Counted from the first letter of the stretch, positions 26,335 through 36,204 are shown. The stretch is DNA of 64,000 bases from Berkiella sp963829835 (GCA_963829835.1 CAWHKC010000004.1:2046001-2110000), one strand, 5' to 3'. Translations and numbers: made by a program. Notes: generated by a model from the sequence alone, not told the origin.

Positions 26335-29300
26335 CACTCTCCCAAATCGTGTATGTTCATAAACAGATCTATATTGAACTTTTAGATCATTAATTTAATC
26401 ACACCTATATATAGTATTGACTAAGCGTGTATTTGCGCCAAAGTTAAAGATTGGGGTAGTGACATTATGACTAAAAAAGGTGCTAGCGAAGAGGAAAGGG
26501 TCGATGAGAATCAACTTAAAGCCGCTTTGACAGAGTTCTTGAAAATTGACGAAGCTATAAATAATATTAAAACGATTAAAAATTATGAGAAACTAGGTCA
26601 TGGGCCATCACTAAAGTTATTAGAAGACAAATTGTCTAATTTTAAATTAAATTTAGTCAGAATTTCAAATGCTGATAATTTGCATCTCAAACAATCTGCT
26701 CCAGTATTATTGTATATTATCAACAATGAAGATATAGAAAAAATTCAGTCACTAAAAGATAAATCACTTGAAGATTTAAATATTATTTATCCTTACACTG
26801 TAATTGCTGCTGCATTACTTGATACCACAATTCAGACATATAAAAGTATAAAAGATGACCTAAGTAACAAAAAAGCACAAGCAGCTGCGTTAAAGCAGAC
26901 AGCTGGAAATGAAGCCGAAATAACCGATATCAATGCACAGATAAGTACACTCGAAAGCCAAATTAAAGAAATGGAAAAGACGGTGGCCTATTGTTCAGCA
27001 TCAGTAGATGAAACCATTAGAAAAAAAGCACAAACATTCGCACAAGCTCATGGTATTCCTCATAGACAACCGACCTTAATGAGACAATTAATCTCTGGCT
27101 ATAGAGACCCAACGATACCTTTGGGTGCCGGAGAAAGCCCTCGTTTTAGCAATGATGAAATTAAGAAAATTGTCTCTGGAATGTTTTCTGATGAAAAACC
27201 AGGTTTTCAGGCAAAAGTAATCAATGATATAAAAGAAATGTACAATATTGATGACTCAATTGAGAATAAAGTACAGTTTATTAAAAATCTAAAAAATATT
27301 TTATCCATATTAATTCGCGCAGATAGTGAAAGCAAGAATTTTCCAATACTATCTCAGGTTCCCGGTGATACTGTTAAAGCAGTTCGCGAAGCATATGCTG
27401 CATTAGTTGAGAAAATTAAGCAAGATGCAGAAAAAGGTGATAAATCACTAATTGAAGTGAGTGAAGATTTTGAAAGTTCGATAAAGAAGCTTTATGAAAA
27501 TAATAAATCAGTTAAGAAGAGCAATGTAGAAGTACTAAAATCAGTCACCAAGGAAAATCAAAACCCTAAAACAGATTTAGAGAAATATATAATAAGTGAT
27601 CTCACTTCAGATAAAGTGTCTGAAAAGGATATGGATGAAGTTGCCAAAGATGTTGCAGAAGATTTATATAATCTCTCAATGGCAAGGTTGCAGAATGTTG
27701 ACCTAACCGATTTCTGGGGAAAAAAGTTCGAAAAAGAATCATCGAGTATTAAACCAATGTCAGATGATTTTAATAATATGTCAGCAAAAATAGTTAATGA
27801 ACTATTAAATGCTAAAAATAAGGCACATCAGGAAAATATTGCAAAATTCTATGCCAAAGTATTTAAGCAAGTAGTAGCATCTGGGAATTATCACATGGCC
27901 TTAGCAATTGGATTGGGCCTAAATCATGGTGCAGTTAATAGACTGCATATAATAACTTTGCCTGAAGTTAAAGAAGTCATCAGAGAATTATCGTCTCAAA
28001 AGGAAAATGATGTTACTTATGTAGGTTTGCTATCACAAGTCGGAAGCTATAACAAGCTGCGTGAGCAGTTAAAGGGAGATCTAGCCGCGGGAAAAGCACC
28101 CATTCCAATTTTATCGATGTATTTAGGAGATCTTACATTCTATAATGAAAATGCATCAGAGGTAGATGATCCTGCAAACCCATCAAAAAAGATTAAAAAT
28201 GAATTTAAAATGGCAGGGATTGGCAAGTCTATTAGAGAGTTTCAAGTTTACCAAGACAAAGCCAGAGAAAAACCAAGAAGATTTTCTGCTCCCGCAACAA
28301 ATATTATCACAGGTGTTATAAGTGCTAAACCGCTATTAGGTGAAGCAGATATAATGGCTTATGTTAAAGCTACGGCACACTCCCCTAAAGCATTATCCAT
28401 TAAAAAAGAGACTTCATTGAAAGAACTCATAGCGATGTCGACATCAATGGTTGAAAATTACGAAATAGCACAAGTAACTCCTTCTCATTTCAAAGTCAAT
28501 GTAAATGGTAAAGAAAATTTTCAATATAACGCTTATCTTGAAATTTTAAAATTAATGGTCAAGGAATTTAAAAAAGGAGATTTAAATGATCAATATAAAG
28601 CATTTAAACTATTCAATATCATTAAAGATGCAACCACAAAAAATAACCTGCGTTCTAAAGACATGAATGCAGAGATAAAAAAGTTTAGTTCATTAGTAGG
28701 ACCATTAGAGGAGAAATTTAAAGTCATTAAAGAGGTAGAAGACAAATTCCTTAAATACAAAAAATTAAAAACGGCTGATCTATCGACGCAAGAGGATAAA
28801 AAAGAAATTGATGATTTAAGGAAGGAAATTGCTAATTTTAAGTCAGATGATGCAGAAGTTAGTCTTGTTATTAAAGATATTCAAAATGTGTTAAGAAATT
28901 TTGATGAAAAAGTAGCAAAAGTTGAGGCTAATCTAGCAACATTTGAAAGTATTAGAAGTGATTATCAAAGTGTGAAGGATAATATTGGAGTACTTGAAAC
29001 GCTGGAGATTGTGCTAGCTGCTTCTGATAATGAAAACAAGATTAATATCATGAAATCTGATCCAGATTACTATGTGGCTAAATATGCCAGAAAAATTTCT
29101 ATTGACAGGGAATTTTCAGATAAATTAGAAACTGTGCTAAATGAGCAATTAAAGAAATATTTATCACTTCCAAACGAGCAGATTGATCTTGCTGTTGCTA
29201 AGAAATTAGCTAATGCTATTAAAAAACATAAACAATTGACGAATGAGATTAAAAAGATTTCATATGACTATAAGAAGCATTATACAGAAAATTCATCTTT

Positions 29301-29937
29301 AATTGCGGCTATAACAAGAAAACTTGTTGCACTAAATATCGTTGCTGATGAGGATCCCAAAGTTGGTTTGGCAGTAACGACTCCACCAAAATCCTCCCCT
29401 ATTGAGCACAGTTTGACTGATAAAGCTAAACCAGGGACATCCTCTTTAGCTTTAACATCTCCACCTGATCTTGGAGCAACGAAAAAAAAGAAAGAAACTC
29501 TTTATGTTAAATTAAGAAGACGACTGGAAGGCACCAAAACAAAAGCTGCGAAAGATAAATCTGCAGTTACTTCAGCAGGTGCACCTTTGTCTGCAACAAC
29601 GACAGGGGCTTATGCTCCTAAACCGGATTCAACGTCTGGAGCAGGAACGGGACATTCAGTTAAGCCTCCAGCACCACCTCCTATTCCCTCTAGGGAGGCT
29701 TTGTCATCTGCACAAGCCAGAGAAAAGTGGGACGCTTTAGAGGCAATTTCAACGGTGCTAAAAGGGGATCCTACAAACCCAGAGGCTTTACGAAAGATTA
29801 CTCCTTATATTATTGATCCTGATAATGTGATACGAAACAGAGCTTTAGATATAGGTGGCAACGATCTTTTAGCCAAAATTGCTGCATTAAGACAAAGTGA
29901 TGCAGAAGCTAAAACAAAAGCTGGTGTCGATCCTAAA

Positions 29938-30190
29938 GCCGATGCAGAAGCTAGAGCGAAAGCGAGAGAGCAAGCAGAAGCTAGAGCGAAAGCGAGAGAG
30001 CAAGCAGAAGCAAATACAAGAGCCGAAGCAGAAGCTCGAATCGAAAGCCGAAGAAGAAGCTAGAGCGAAAGCGAGAGAACAAGCAGAAGCAAATACTAGA
30101 ACCGAAGCAGAAGCTCAATCGAAAGCCGAAGATGCAGAAGCTAAAGCAAGAGCTGAAAGCGAAGCTAAAGAGAGAGCAGAACAAGAAAAA
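29938..30190. repeat. Coding repeats (AEARAKAREQ type) around the frameshift
   Basis: 30-base units encoding AEARAKAREQ and related ten-residue blocks run through this stretch. A longer block containing AAATAC(A/T)AGA(G/A)CCGAAGCAGAAG occurs twice, near 30010 and 30089. Near-identical repeats make both replication slippage and assembly error plausible and explain why the frame is lost here. Confidence 0.75.
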
Positions 30191-30616
30191 ACCAAAGAAT
30201 TAAATATAACAGTCCGTTTGAGGGATATAGACACTGTTCTTGCCAATGAAATTAATCCTAGGATCGAAAGACTTAAAAAATTTGTAGATGCAGATTTATA
30301 CAAGGGCATCCTTAATAATGTCAATCGGCTGGTAGATTATGCCAAGAGTGATAATGAAAAGATTAGAACGAGATCAATTGAAGAACTAACAAAATTAGTT
30401 AAACAAATTGAACAACTAAAAACGCAAGAAATTTCTGGGAGTACTGAAAATAAAGAAGCGTACAAAAAAGCCCTTGACAGTATAGTAATGCTTGTAAGAC
30501 AAGAAATTCCATCGATTAAAGCAGAAAAACAAAAAGAACCTAAAGTAGAAGCCAAAGAGAAACATCCTAATACTTTTCAAAATGTAAGTAAGCAAAAAGG
30601 GGAAGCAGAAGCAAAA

Positions 30617-30788
30617 GCCGCTGAAGAAGCTAAAGCCCAAGCGAAAGCCGTTGAAGAAGCTAAAGCCCAAGCGAAAGCCGTTGAAGAAGCTAAAGCCCAA
30701 GCGAAAGCCGCTGAAGAAGCTAAAGCCCAAGCGAAAGCCGCTGAAGAAGCTAAAGCCCAAGCGAAAGCCGCTGAAGAAGCTAAAGAGA
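30617..30788. repeat. 30-bp tandem repeat encoding A(A/V)EEAKAQAK
   Basis: Five complete 30-base units start at 30617, 30647, 30677, 30707 and 30737, with a partial sixth at 30767. They differ at only one position (GCT/GTT). The near-identity implies recent expansion and likely length variation between strains. A second, 24-base repeat (AKEQAEAK/AKEQADAK) follows at about 30949-31045. Confidence 0.9.
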
Positions 30789-31763
30789 AAACAGAAACTA
30801 AAGTTAAAGCAGAACTTTCATCCACTGGATTACCTGTTTTTACAGCATCTCAGCCTTCTTTTGCAGAACGACGTAAAGTAGAAGCCAAAGGGGAATATCC
30901 TCTTTCCCAAAAAGTAAGTAAGCCGAAAGCGGAAGCGGGTGCTAAAGAGAAAGCAGAAGCAAAAGCTAAAGAACAAGCAGAAGCAAAAGCTAAAGAACAA
31001 GCAGATGCTAAAGCTAAAGAGCAAGCAGATGCTATAGCTAAAGAAGCAGAAGCTAAAAAGAAAGCGGAAGAGCAAAAGCAAGAGCCATTAATATCTGTAA
31101 GAACACCAACACCTGCTCCTAAGGTTGCAGTTGTTCACACAGATGCGCGACCAGCGCCAGTGACAATTGGTGCTCAACGACATCATATTGAGCCGGTTGT
31201 TGCAAATGATAAGGGATCAATCAATGATTTATTGAATAAATTGAAAACAACAACTGCCGATGGAACTGAAATTGATAATAAAGAATATATGGCACAATTT
31301 CATATTAAGAAATTTGATCCAAAAGTTATTGGTGATGACGGTTATCTAACGCTTGAAATGTATTGTGACAAAGATCCCTCTCCTCCAGGAGCAGGTATGC
31401 CTGCTGTCGATGAAAGTAGTCGCAAAACAGTGAATGTTTACGCGCAACCTGATAAAGGGGCCGTAAAGTACTCTCTAGATAAACCAACAACAAATTCCGC
31501 TGATGATAATAATCGTGCCATTGAGCGTGTTTGTCGATTGGCAGTGGATGCTGCAAAACCTGGAACAACATTTAAGATCCCTGCGGGCTCGCCAGATGAA
31601 GCTGTTGTTAAACGTTCTCTAGAAAAAGCATTGAGTGAAAAATATCCAACAACTTTCAAAAAAGAAACAGGTAAATTAATGGTTCCAATCGAAACAACAA
31701 CAGAGATATTTGTTGCACATGAAAAGCACGATCTAGGACGACAGAGGTGAAGTTTTATAGAGA

Positions 31764-32033
31764 TTAACGTTCTTCACCGAAGCGATTAGCGACTAATGTT
31801 TCAATTGCCTGTAAGGCGTTTTCTTCATCTTCGCCATTGATTTGAATTTCAATCCAGCTATGCTGGCTGGCGGCGAGCATCATCACACCCATAATACTTT
31901 TGCCATTGGCGGTTTGCCCATTACGGCTGATGATAATTTCACTGGCAAATTTTGCTGACGTTTGCACTAGTTTAGCGGCAGCGCGCGCATGCACGCCGAG
32001 TTTGTTGATGATCTCGAGTTTTTTTCTAATCAT
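31764..32033 (-). CDS. ptsH: Phosphocarrier protein HPr/NPr
   Basis: An 89-residue HPr-family protein. The phosphorylated histidine is in NKLGVHARAAAKLV near residue 15, and the regulatory serine is in NGKSIMGVMML near residue 45. The latter makes it a possible substrate of the HprK encoded nearby. I start it at ATG 32033, with GGGGGA upstream; a longer in-frame start at 32105 would add 24 residues not found in the family. It closes the rpoN-hpf-ptsN-hprK-rapZ-EIIA-HPr cluster. Whether it works as NPr of the nitrogen PTS or as general HPr cannot be told. Confidence 0.93.
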   Translation of the reverse strand: MIRKKLEIINKLGVHARAAAKLVQTSAKFASEIIISRNGQTANGKSIMGVMMLAASQHSWIEIQINGEDEENALQAIETLVANRFGEER

Positions 32034-32085
32034 TTTTAAAAATCCCCCGCCTAAAAGGCTGCCCCCTTTTTCAAAGTGGGCTTTT

Positions 32086-32102
32086 GTCGCGCCAAACGCG
32101 AC
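32086..32102. terminator. Short perfect hairpin between EIIA and HPr genes
   Basis: GTCGCG at 32086-32091 and CGCGAC at 32097-32102 form a 6-bp GC-rich stem with a 5-base loop in the 104-base gap before the HPr start. In the minus direction it is followed by only AAAAG, so it may be a processing or attenuation hairpin rather than a true terminator. Confidence 0.3.
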
Positions 32103-32137
32103 CAATTCTTTTCAAAGTTGGCGTGAATCTGTAATTG

Positions 32138-32623
32138 TTAATCAATAACAACAACTCGTCTTTGTCTTGTGACTCTATCATGGTGCTTTTTCTTGCCAGC
32201 TTGTAAATTCTGCGCTTCGATGATGCCTCGACCTGTGAGAGGTTCAAAAATACCTTCCTTACCACCACTAACCGCTTTTTTGGCAAGCTGCGACAGTTCA
32301 AGATGGGGGTAATTCAGGATCCGAAATAGCATGGGAAGATTAAGACCGGTTACAACTCGAATAGCAAAACCTTGTTGTTGCAAACCTTGGGCTACATTGC
32401 TTGGGGTTGATCCAAACATATCTGTTAGCACTAATACACCGTTTCCAGCATCAAGCTTTCTTACTAAGTAACCAGCTTTTGCAATTAAGAGATCAGGATC
32501 GGGATCACGGCAGACAGAGAGTTGAGAAATTTCAAGGGGAAGACATCCAAAGGTTCCAGACGCTACGTTGAGTAACGCGCCTCCAATGCCACTGTGTGTA
32601 ATTAATAATATGCCTACGCTCAT
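32138..32623 (-). CDS. PTS EIIA component, mannose/fructose (EIIA-Man) family
   Basis: 161 residues. The active-site histidine is His10 in VGILLITHSGIGGAL, and LVLTDMFGSTPSNVAQGL near residue 70 plus TGLNLPMLFRIL are characteristic of EIIA-Man domains. It stands alone, without EIIB, EIIC or EIID partners in the window, so it is more likely regulatory than sugar-transporting. In many proteobacteria such a protein is encoded with hprK and HPr. The C-terminal tail (about 25 residues, basic: KKKHHDRVTRQRR) is longer than usual. It lies 4 bases downstream of rapZ. Confidence 0.9.
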   Translation of the reverse strand: MSVGILLITHSGIGGALLNVASGTFGCLPLEISQLSVCRDPDPDLLIAKAGYLVRKLDAGNGVLVLTDMFGSTPSNVAQGLQQQGFAIRVVTGLNLPMLFRILNYPHLELSQLAKKAVSGGKEGIFEPLTGRGIIEAQNLQAGKKKHHDRVTRQRRVVVID

Positions 32624-32627
32624 AGTC

Positions 32628-33473
32628 TTATTTTAGATCTCTATGCCGAACTTGCACATTCATTTGTAGTTGATGTGCTTTGTTGACTAGTTGTTCCGTT
32701 ACATAGACGGACCGATGTTGGCCGCCTGTGCATCCTATCCCAACGGTAAGGTAACTACGATTATCTGCTTCAAACCGGGGGATCCAATTGTCTAAGAATC
32801 TAATGATATCTTCAACCATTTGTTTTACTTCTGGATAGGATTGCAGGTAGTCAGCTACTGGCTTGTCGCAACCCGTTAGTGATCTCAAGTCCGTTTGCCA
32901 GTAAGGATTAGGTAGACAACGTACATCAAAAATAAAATCGGCATCTGCTGGCATGCCATTTTTAAATCCAAATGATTGAATCAGTAATTGTAAACGTGAG
33001 GTGTTTTCTCTGGCGACCCGGTCTCTAATTAACCCACACAATTGGTGTTGAGTTAGATGGCTAGTGTCTATTGTCATGTCAGCCATGCTGGCCAGAGGAC
33101 GTAGTAAAGCATGCTCGCGCTCAATGGCTTCTTGCAGTGACACTTTATCATTCGTTAACGGATGACGACGCCTCGTTTCACTAAAACGGCGTAGTAAACT
33201 TTTATGATCGGCATCTAGGTAAATAATTTCGCCATGCCAACCAGGTTGACGCAATTCTGAAATGACATCTTTAAGGACGTGGACATCAGTTGGTAGGTTG
33301 CGGGCATCAATACTGACTGCCAGACGCGGATGGTCTTCCTGCAAACGAGAGACGAGTCCTGGCAACATATCGACGGGAAGGTTATCGACACAATAATAAC
33401 CTAAGTCTTCTAACACATGTAGAGAGATGGTTTTGCCAGATCCGGATCGTCCGCTAACAATAACTAATCTCAT
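32628..33473 (-). CDS. rapZ: RNase adapter protein RapZ
   Basis: 281 residues, close to the 284 of E. coli RapZ. Walker A is VSGRSGSGKTISLH near residue 5, followed by LEDLGYYCVDNLPVDMLPGL. The C-terminal RNA-binding domain holds SFGFKNGMPADADFIFDVR and TVGIGCTGGQHRSVYV. In enterics RapZ binds the sRNA GlmZ and presents it to RNase E, controlling GlmS; the RNA partner here is unknown. The start overlaps the hprK stop by 4 bases. Confidence 0.96.
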   Translation of the reverse strand: MRLVIVSGRSGSGKTISLHVLEDLGYYCVDNLPVDMLPGLVSRLQEDHPRLAVSIDARNLPTDVHVLKDVISELRQPGWHGEIIYLDADHKSLLRRFSETRRRHPLTNDKVSLQEAIEREHALLRPLASMADMTIDTSHLTQHQLCGLIRDRVARENTSRLQLLIQSFGFKNGMPADADFIFDVRCLPNPYWQTDLRSLTGCDKPVADYLQSYPEVKQMVEDIIRFLDNWIPRFEADNRSYLTVGIGCTGGQHRSVYVTEQLVNKAHQLQMNVQVRHRDLK

Positions 33474-33955
33474 TTTAGCAACTGCTCAACCCTAGGTGAT
33501 AATGGGGAAAACACTAATCGTACCGCGGTTTCTACCAGAATAGCCATATTTCTGCTGAAAACAAGAGAGATTGTTAGGTGAGGAATGTCATTACCAAGAA
33601 TGAGTTTAGTTTTTAAATTTGGTTGAATAACTCTTTCGTGTTCATTATCTTCATTAACAAAAGGGTTGAACTCAATAATAAGATCTAATGATTTCTCTGG
33701 CAGCACTGCCTTGGAGCCAAAAAGAGATGAGACATCTACAATGCCTAAGCCACGGACTTCTAATAAATTCTGCAGCGATTCGGGACTGCGTCCAAGGATG
33801 ATGGACTCTTCTTTGGTAAAAATCGGCGCATCATCGCAGATAAGTTGATGTCCGCGATCAATGAGGGCTAAAGCGCATTCGCTTTTCCCACATCCAGAAG
33901 GGCCAACCAGTAACACTCCTTTATTAAAGAGTGCTAAAAAGACACCATGTGGCAT
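33470..33955 (-). CDS. hprK: HPr kinase/phosphorylase, short form
   Basis: About 161 residues, corresponding to the C-terminal catalytic domain of HprK/P only. Walker A GVLLVGPSGCGKSECALALI and the signature EVRGLGIVDVSSLFG are present. The N-terminal domain of the roughly 310-residue Firmicutes enzyme is lacking, as in other short proteobacterial forms. A longer reading (ATG at 34048) would overlap ptsN by 92 bases with non-family sequence. I therefore start at ATG 33955, one base after the ptsN stop, though no good SD is seen. It should phosphorylate the HPr serine, coupling metabolism to the PTS relay. Confidence 0.88.
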   Translation of the reverse strand: MPHGVFLALFNKGVLLVGPSGCGKSECALALIDRGHQLICDDAPIFTKEESIILGRSPESLQNLLEVRGLGIVDVSSLFGSKAVLPEKSLDLIIEFNPFVNEDNEHERVIQPNLKTKLILGNDIPHLTISLVFSRNMAILVETAVRLVFSPLSPRVEQLLK

Positions 33956-33956
33956 T

Positions 33957-34409
33957 TCAGGCGTTAATAAGTTTTTGGTAGAGTTCTTCACGGTTTGTTG
34001 CTTGATATAAACTTCGACGAAATGATTCTTGGCGAAAAATTCTTGCAATAGTTGCTAAAAATTCAAGGTGTTGATCTTGGGCCTCCATAGGCACGATCAA
34101 GGAAAACAGCATATCCACTTGCATATGATCTTCAGCATCAAAATCAATGCCTTCTTTTAAAAGAACAAAACAACCTAAAGCTTGCTCAGTTTTATTTAGA
34201 CGACAATGTGGAATGGCACAGCCATGACCAATCGCTGTGCTTCCAAGACGCTCACGTCCAACCAGGCCATCAAATATATCATGGCTGGTTAAACTTGGTA
34301 CACTTAAGCTAATAGTATCAGCAATAAATTCAAGCGCTTTCTTTTTACTATGAACAATGGCTGCTGACACAGTTCGATCTAACGTCAAAATATCACGAAT
34401 ATGAATCAT
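33957..34409 (-). CDS. ptsN: Nitrogen-PTS EIIA protein PtsN
   Basis: 150 residues of the EIIA-Ntr/fructose fold. The phosphoacceptor histidine is in STAIGHGCAIPHCRL near residue 70. The N-terminal IRDILTLDRTVSAAIVHSKK is typical. PtsN is the terminal acceptor of the nitrogen PTS (PtsP-NPr-PtsN) and regulates potassium and nitrogen functions through protein contacts. It is placed between hpf and hprK, downstream of rpoN, as in many gammaproteobacteria. PtsP is not encoded in the window. Confidence 0.95.
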   Translation of the reverse strand: MIHIRDILTLDRTVSAAIVHSKKKALEFIADTISLSVPSLTSHDIFDGLVGRERLGSTAIGHGCAIPHCRLNKTEQALGCFVLLKEGIDFDAEDHMQVDMLFSLIVPMEAQDQHLEFLATIARIFRQESFRRSLYQATNREELYQKLINA

Positions 34410-34437
34410 GGAAAAAATGTCTCAACAACCCCAGAAA

Positions 34438-34749
34438 TTAAACTCTATCTTCGCCATCACCATGTTGTTTCATTTTTTCTTTATGTTTTAAAACTTGGCG
34501 GTCAAGCTTTTCCATCAGTAAATCAATGGCTGCATACATATCTTCTGCTTCGGCTTCTGCAAATATTTCAGCTTTTGCAACATGAATGCGCGCTTCAGCT
34601 TTTTGTTGAAATTTTTTATCAACGTTTAACACCACGTGAACATTTGTGATATTAGAAAAAATACGCTGGATTTTTTGCATTTTGTTTGTGACATAATCGC
34701 GCAATGCCGGAGTAATATCAACATGATGGCCGGTAATATTAATTTGCAT
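34438..34749 (-). CDS. hpf: Ribosome hibernation-promoting factor (short HPF)
   Basis: 103 residues beginning MQINITGHHVDITPALRDYV, the standard HPF/RaiA start, and containing VHVVLNVDKKFQQKAEARIH and DMYAAIDLLMEKLDRQVLKH. It binds the 30S decoding centre and promotes ribosome dimerisation in stationary phase. The length fits the short gammaproteobacterial HPF, not the long form. It lies 24 bases downstream of rpoN in the conserved order rpoN-hpf-ptsN. Confidence 0.96.
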   Translation of the reverse strand: MQINITGHHVDITPALRDYVTNKMQKIQRIFSNITNVHVVLNVDKKFQQKAEARIHVAKAEIFAEAEAEDMYAAIDLLMEKLDRQVLKHKEKMKQHGDGEDRV

Positions 34750-34773
34750 TGTTATTCCTTATATTTTGAATTG

Positions 34774-36204
34774 TTAAATTAATTGTTTACGTTCATTAGA
34801 TGGTCCAATTGCCATCGCTTCACGATATTTTGCAACAGTTCTTCTAGCCACTTGGATACCAAGCTCACCTAACATTTTGGATAGTTTGCTATCGCTTAAG
34901 GGTTTGTTGCGGTTTTCTGCTGCAATTAATTTTTTGATTAACGCTCGGATAGCTGTTGCAGAACATTCCCCACCTTCGTCAGTGCCAACATGGCTTGAAA
35001 AAAAATATTTTAACTCGAATGTTCCCCTTGGGGTATGTAAATATTTTTGAGTTGTTACTCTAGATATGGTTGATTCATGCATTTCAAGTACTTGCGCAAC
35101 ATCATGCAAAATCAACGGCTTCATGGCTTCTTCACCAAAATCTAAAAAACCTTGTTGTTGAGCCACGATACAGCGCGCTACTTTGAGTAGTGTGTCATTG
35201 CGGTTTTCAATGCTTTTTAAAAACCAACGTGCTTCTTGTAACTGAGTACGTAAAAATTGATTGTCTGCACTGGCATCACTTCGCTTTATTAAAGAGGCAT
35301 AGTGGCGATTAATTTGTAAATGCGGTGTACAGACTGGATTGAGCTCAACTTGCCATATGCCGTGTTTTTTAAAAGTATAAACATCTGGCACGATATATTC
35401 TGGTGCACGCCCACCCACTTTTGTACCGGGTCTTGGGTTTAAGGATTGGATGCAATGGATCACTTCACGTAATTCATCTAGTGTTAATCCTAATCGTCGT
35501 CTCAGGGCAGGGTAATCGCGCTTGCCAAGCAGTTCCAGATGAAAAGAAACAAGTTCTTTTGCTTTATTACGCCACTTTAATGAAGGTAATTGATCAAGTT
35601 GCACTTTTAAACATTCACTTAAACTTCTTGCGCCAACCCCGACCGGATCAAAACGTTGTATGCGATGTAAAACAGCTTCAACTTCTGCATCTTCAATATC
35701 ACAAGCTTGTTTAACTGTGGCAACAATTTCCGCCAATGGGCAGACTAAAAACCCATCTTCATTAATGGCATCAATAATCGTTGTGGCGATGAGTCGGTCG
35801 CTGTCACTAAAAGGCGTTAATTGCATTTGCCAAAGCAGATGATCTTGTAAGCTGGTTTGGTTGCCATTAAGGGTTTCAAGTTCATTGCCTATGGATTCAT
35901 GGTATCGAAATTGGTTTTTAGACAGAGATTGAAATTCCCATGAAAACCCATCTCCTTCATCATCGGATTGCTCAGTATAGTGTTGGGTTTGTGATTCTTG
36001 GATTTGAGCTTCGTTTGGCAGCTCTTCAAAGGAATTTTCGGCTGCAGGTGTCTCAGGAAGTTCTAACATTGAGTTAGTATCCAAAGCTTCTTGGATTTCA
36101 GTTTGTAGATCTACTGCAGATAATTGCAGTAAGCGTATTGCTTGCTGCAATTGGGGTGTCATCGTTAATTGATGACCAATTCTTAACTGAAGCGATGGTT
36201 TCAC
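34774..36204 (-). CDS. rpoN: RNA polymerase sigma-54 factor
   Basis: 476 residues with all three regions. The Gln-rich activator-interacting N-terminus is LQLRIGHQLTMTPQLQQAIR. An acidic region II follows at about 50-100. The core-binding and DNA-binding C-terminus includes the RpoN box ARRTVAKYREAMAIGPSNER. Sigma-54 directs transcription from -24/-12 promoters with enhancer-binding proteins. It follows lptB on the same strand, as in E. coli. No enhancer-binding protein gene is in the window. Confidence 0.97.
   Translation of the reverse strand: MKPSLQLRIGHQLTMTPQLQQAIRLLQLSAVDLQTEIQEALDTNSMLELPETPAAENSFEELPNEAQIQESQTQHYTEQSDDEGDGFSWEFQSLSKNQFRYHESIGNELETLNGNQTSLQDHLLWQMQLTPFSDSDRLIATTIIDAINEDGFLVCPLAEIVATVKQACDIEDAEVEAVLHRIQRFDPVGVGARSLSECLKVQLDQLPSLKWRNKAKELVSFHLELLGKRDYPALRRRLGLTLDELREVIHCIQSLNPRPGTKVGGRAPEYIVPDVYTFKKHGIWQVELNPVCTPHLQINRHYASLIKRSDASADNQFLRTQLQEARWFLKSIENRNDTLLKVARCIVAQQQGFLDFGEEAMKPLILHDVAQVLEMHESTISRVTTQKYLHTPRGTFELKYFFSSHVGTDEGGECSATAIRALIKKLIAAENRNKPLSDSKLSKMLGELGIQVARRTVAKYREAMAIGPSNERKQLI

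Larger units (their letters stand above)
26467..31750 (+). pseudogene. Very long RasGEF-like coiled-coil protein, interrupted by a one-base frameshift
   Basis: Two overlapping frames form one gene. The first (26467-30063) encodes 1198 residues; the second continues the same Ala/Lys/Glu-rich repeat from about 30040 to 31750. Comparing GCTCGAATCGAAAGCCGAAG at 30034-30053 with GCTCAATCGAAAGCCGAAG 78 bases downstream shows one extra G at 30038. Removing it restores a single 1760-codon frame. Residues about 385-600 match the RasGEF (CDC25) pattern: GNYHMALAIGLGLNHGAVNR from 473, IPILSMYLGDLTFYNEN from 546, NEFKMAGIGKSIREFQVYQ from 578. A polyproline run PPAPPPIP lies at 1067-1074, followed by long repeats and a 220-residue C-terminal region. 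There is no signal peptide. It is probably an effector acting on host Ras-like GTPases. Whether the frameshift is genuine or a sequencing error is unknown. Confidence 0.8.

Noticed and set aside
30030..30063. Programmed ribosomal frameshift in the giant gene.
   Set aside because: No slippery heptamer or downstream structure is apparent, and comparison with the neighbouring repeat shows a simple extra base.
30617..30788. Regular 30-bp repeats as a CRISPR array.
   Set aside because: The repeats are directly tandem with no unique spacers and are in frame within a coding sequence.
29981..30825. Long antisense open frames opposite the Ala/Lys/Glu repeats.
   Set aside because: They are shadows created by the biased codon composition of the repeats and encode low-complexity Phe/Ser/Leu strings.
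33956..34048. Longer hprK reading from 34048.
   Set aside because: The extra 31 residues overlap ptsN in another frame and do not resemble HprK; short HprK forms start at the equivalent of 33955.
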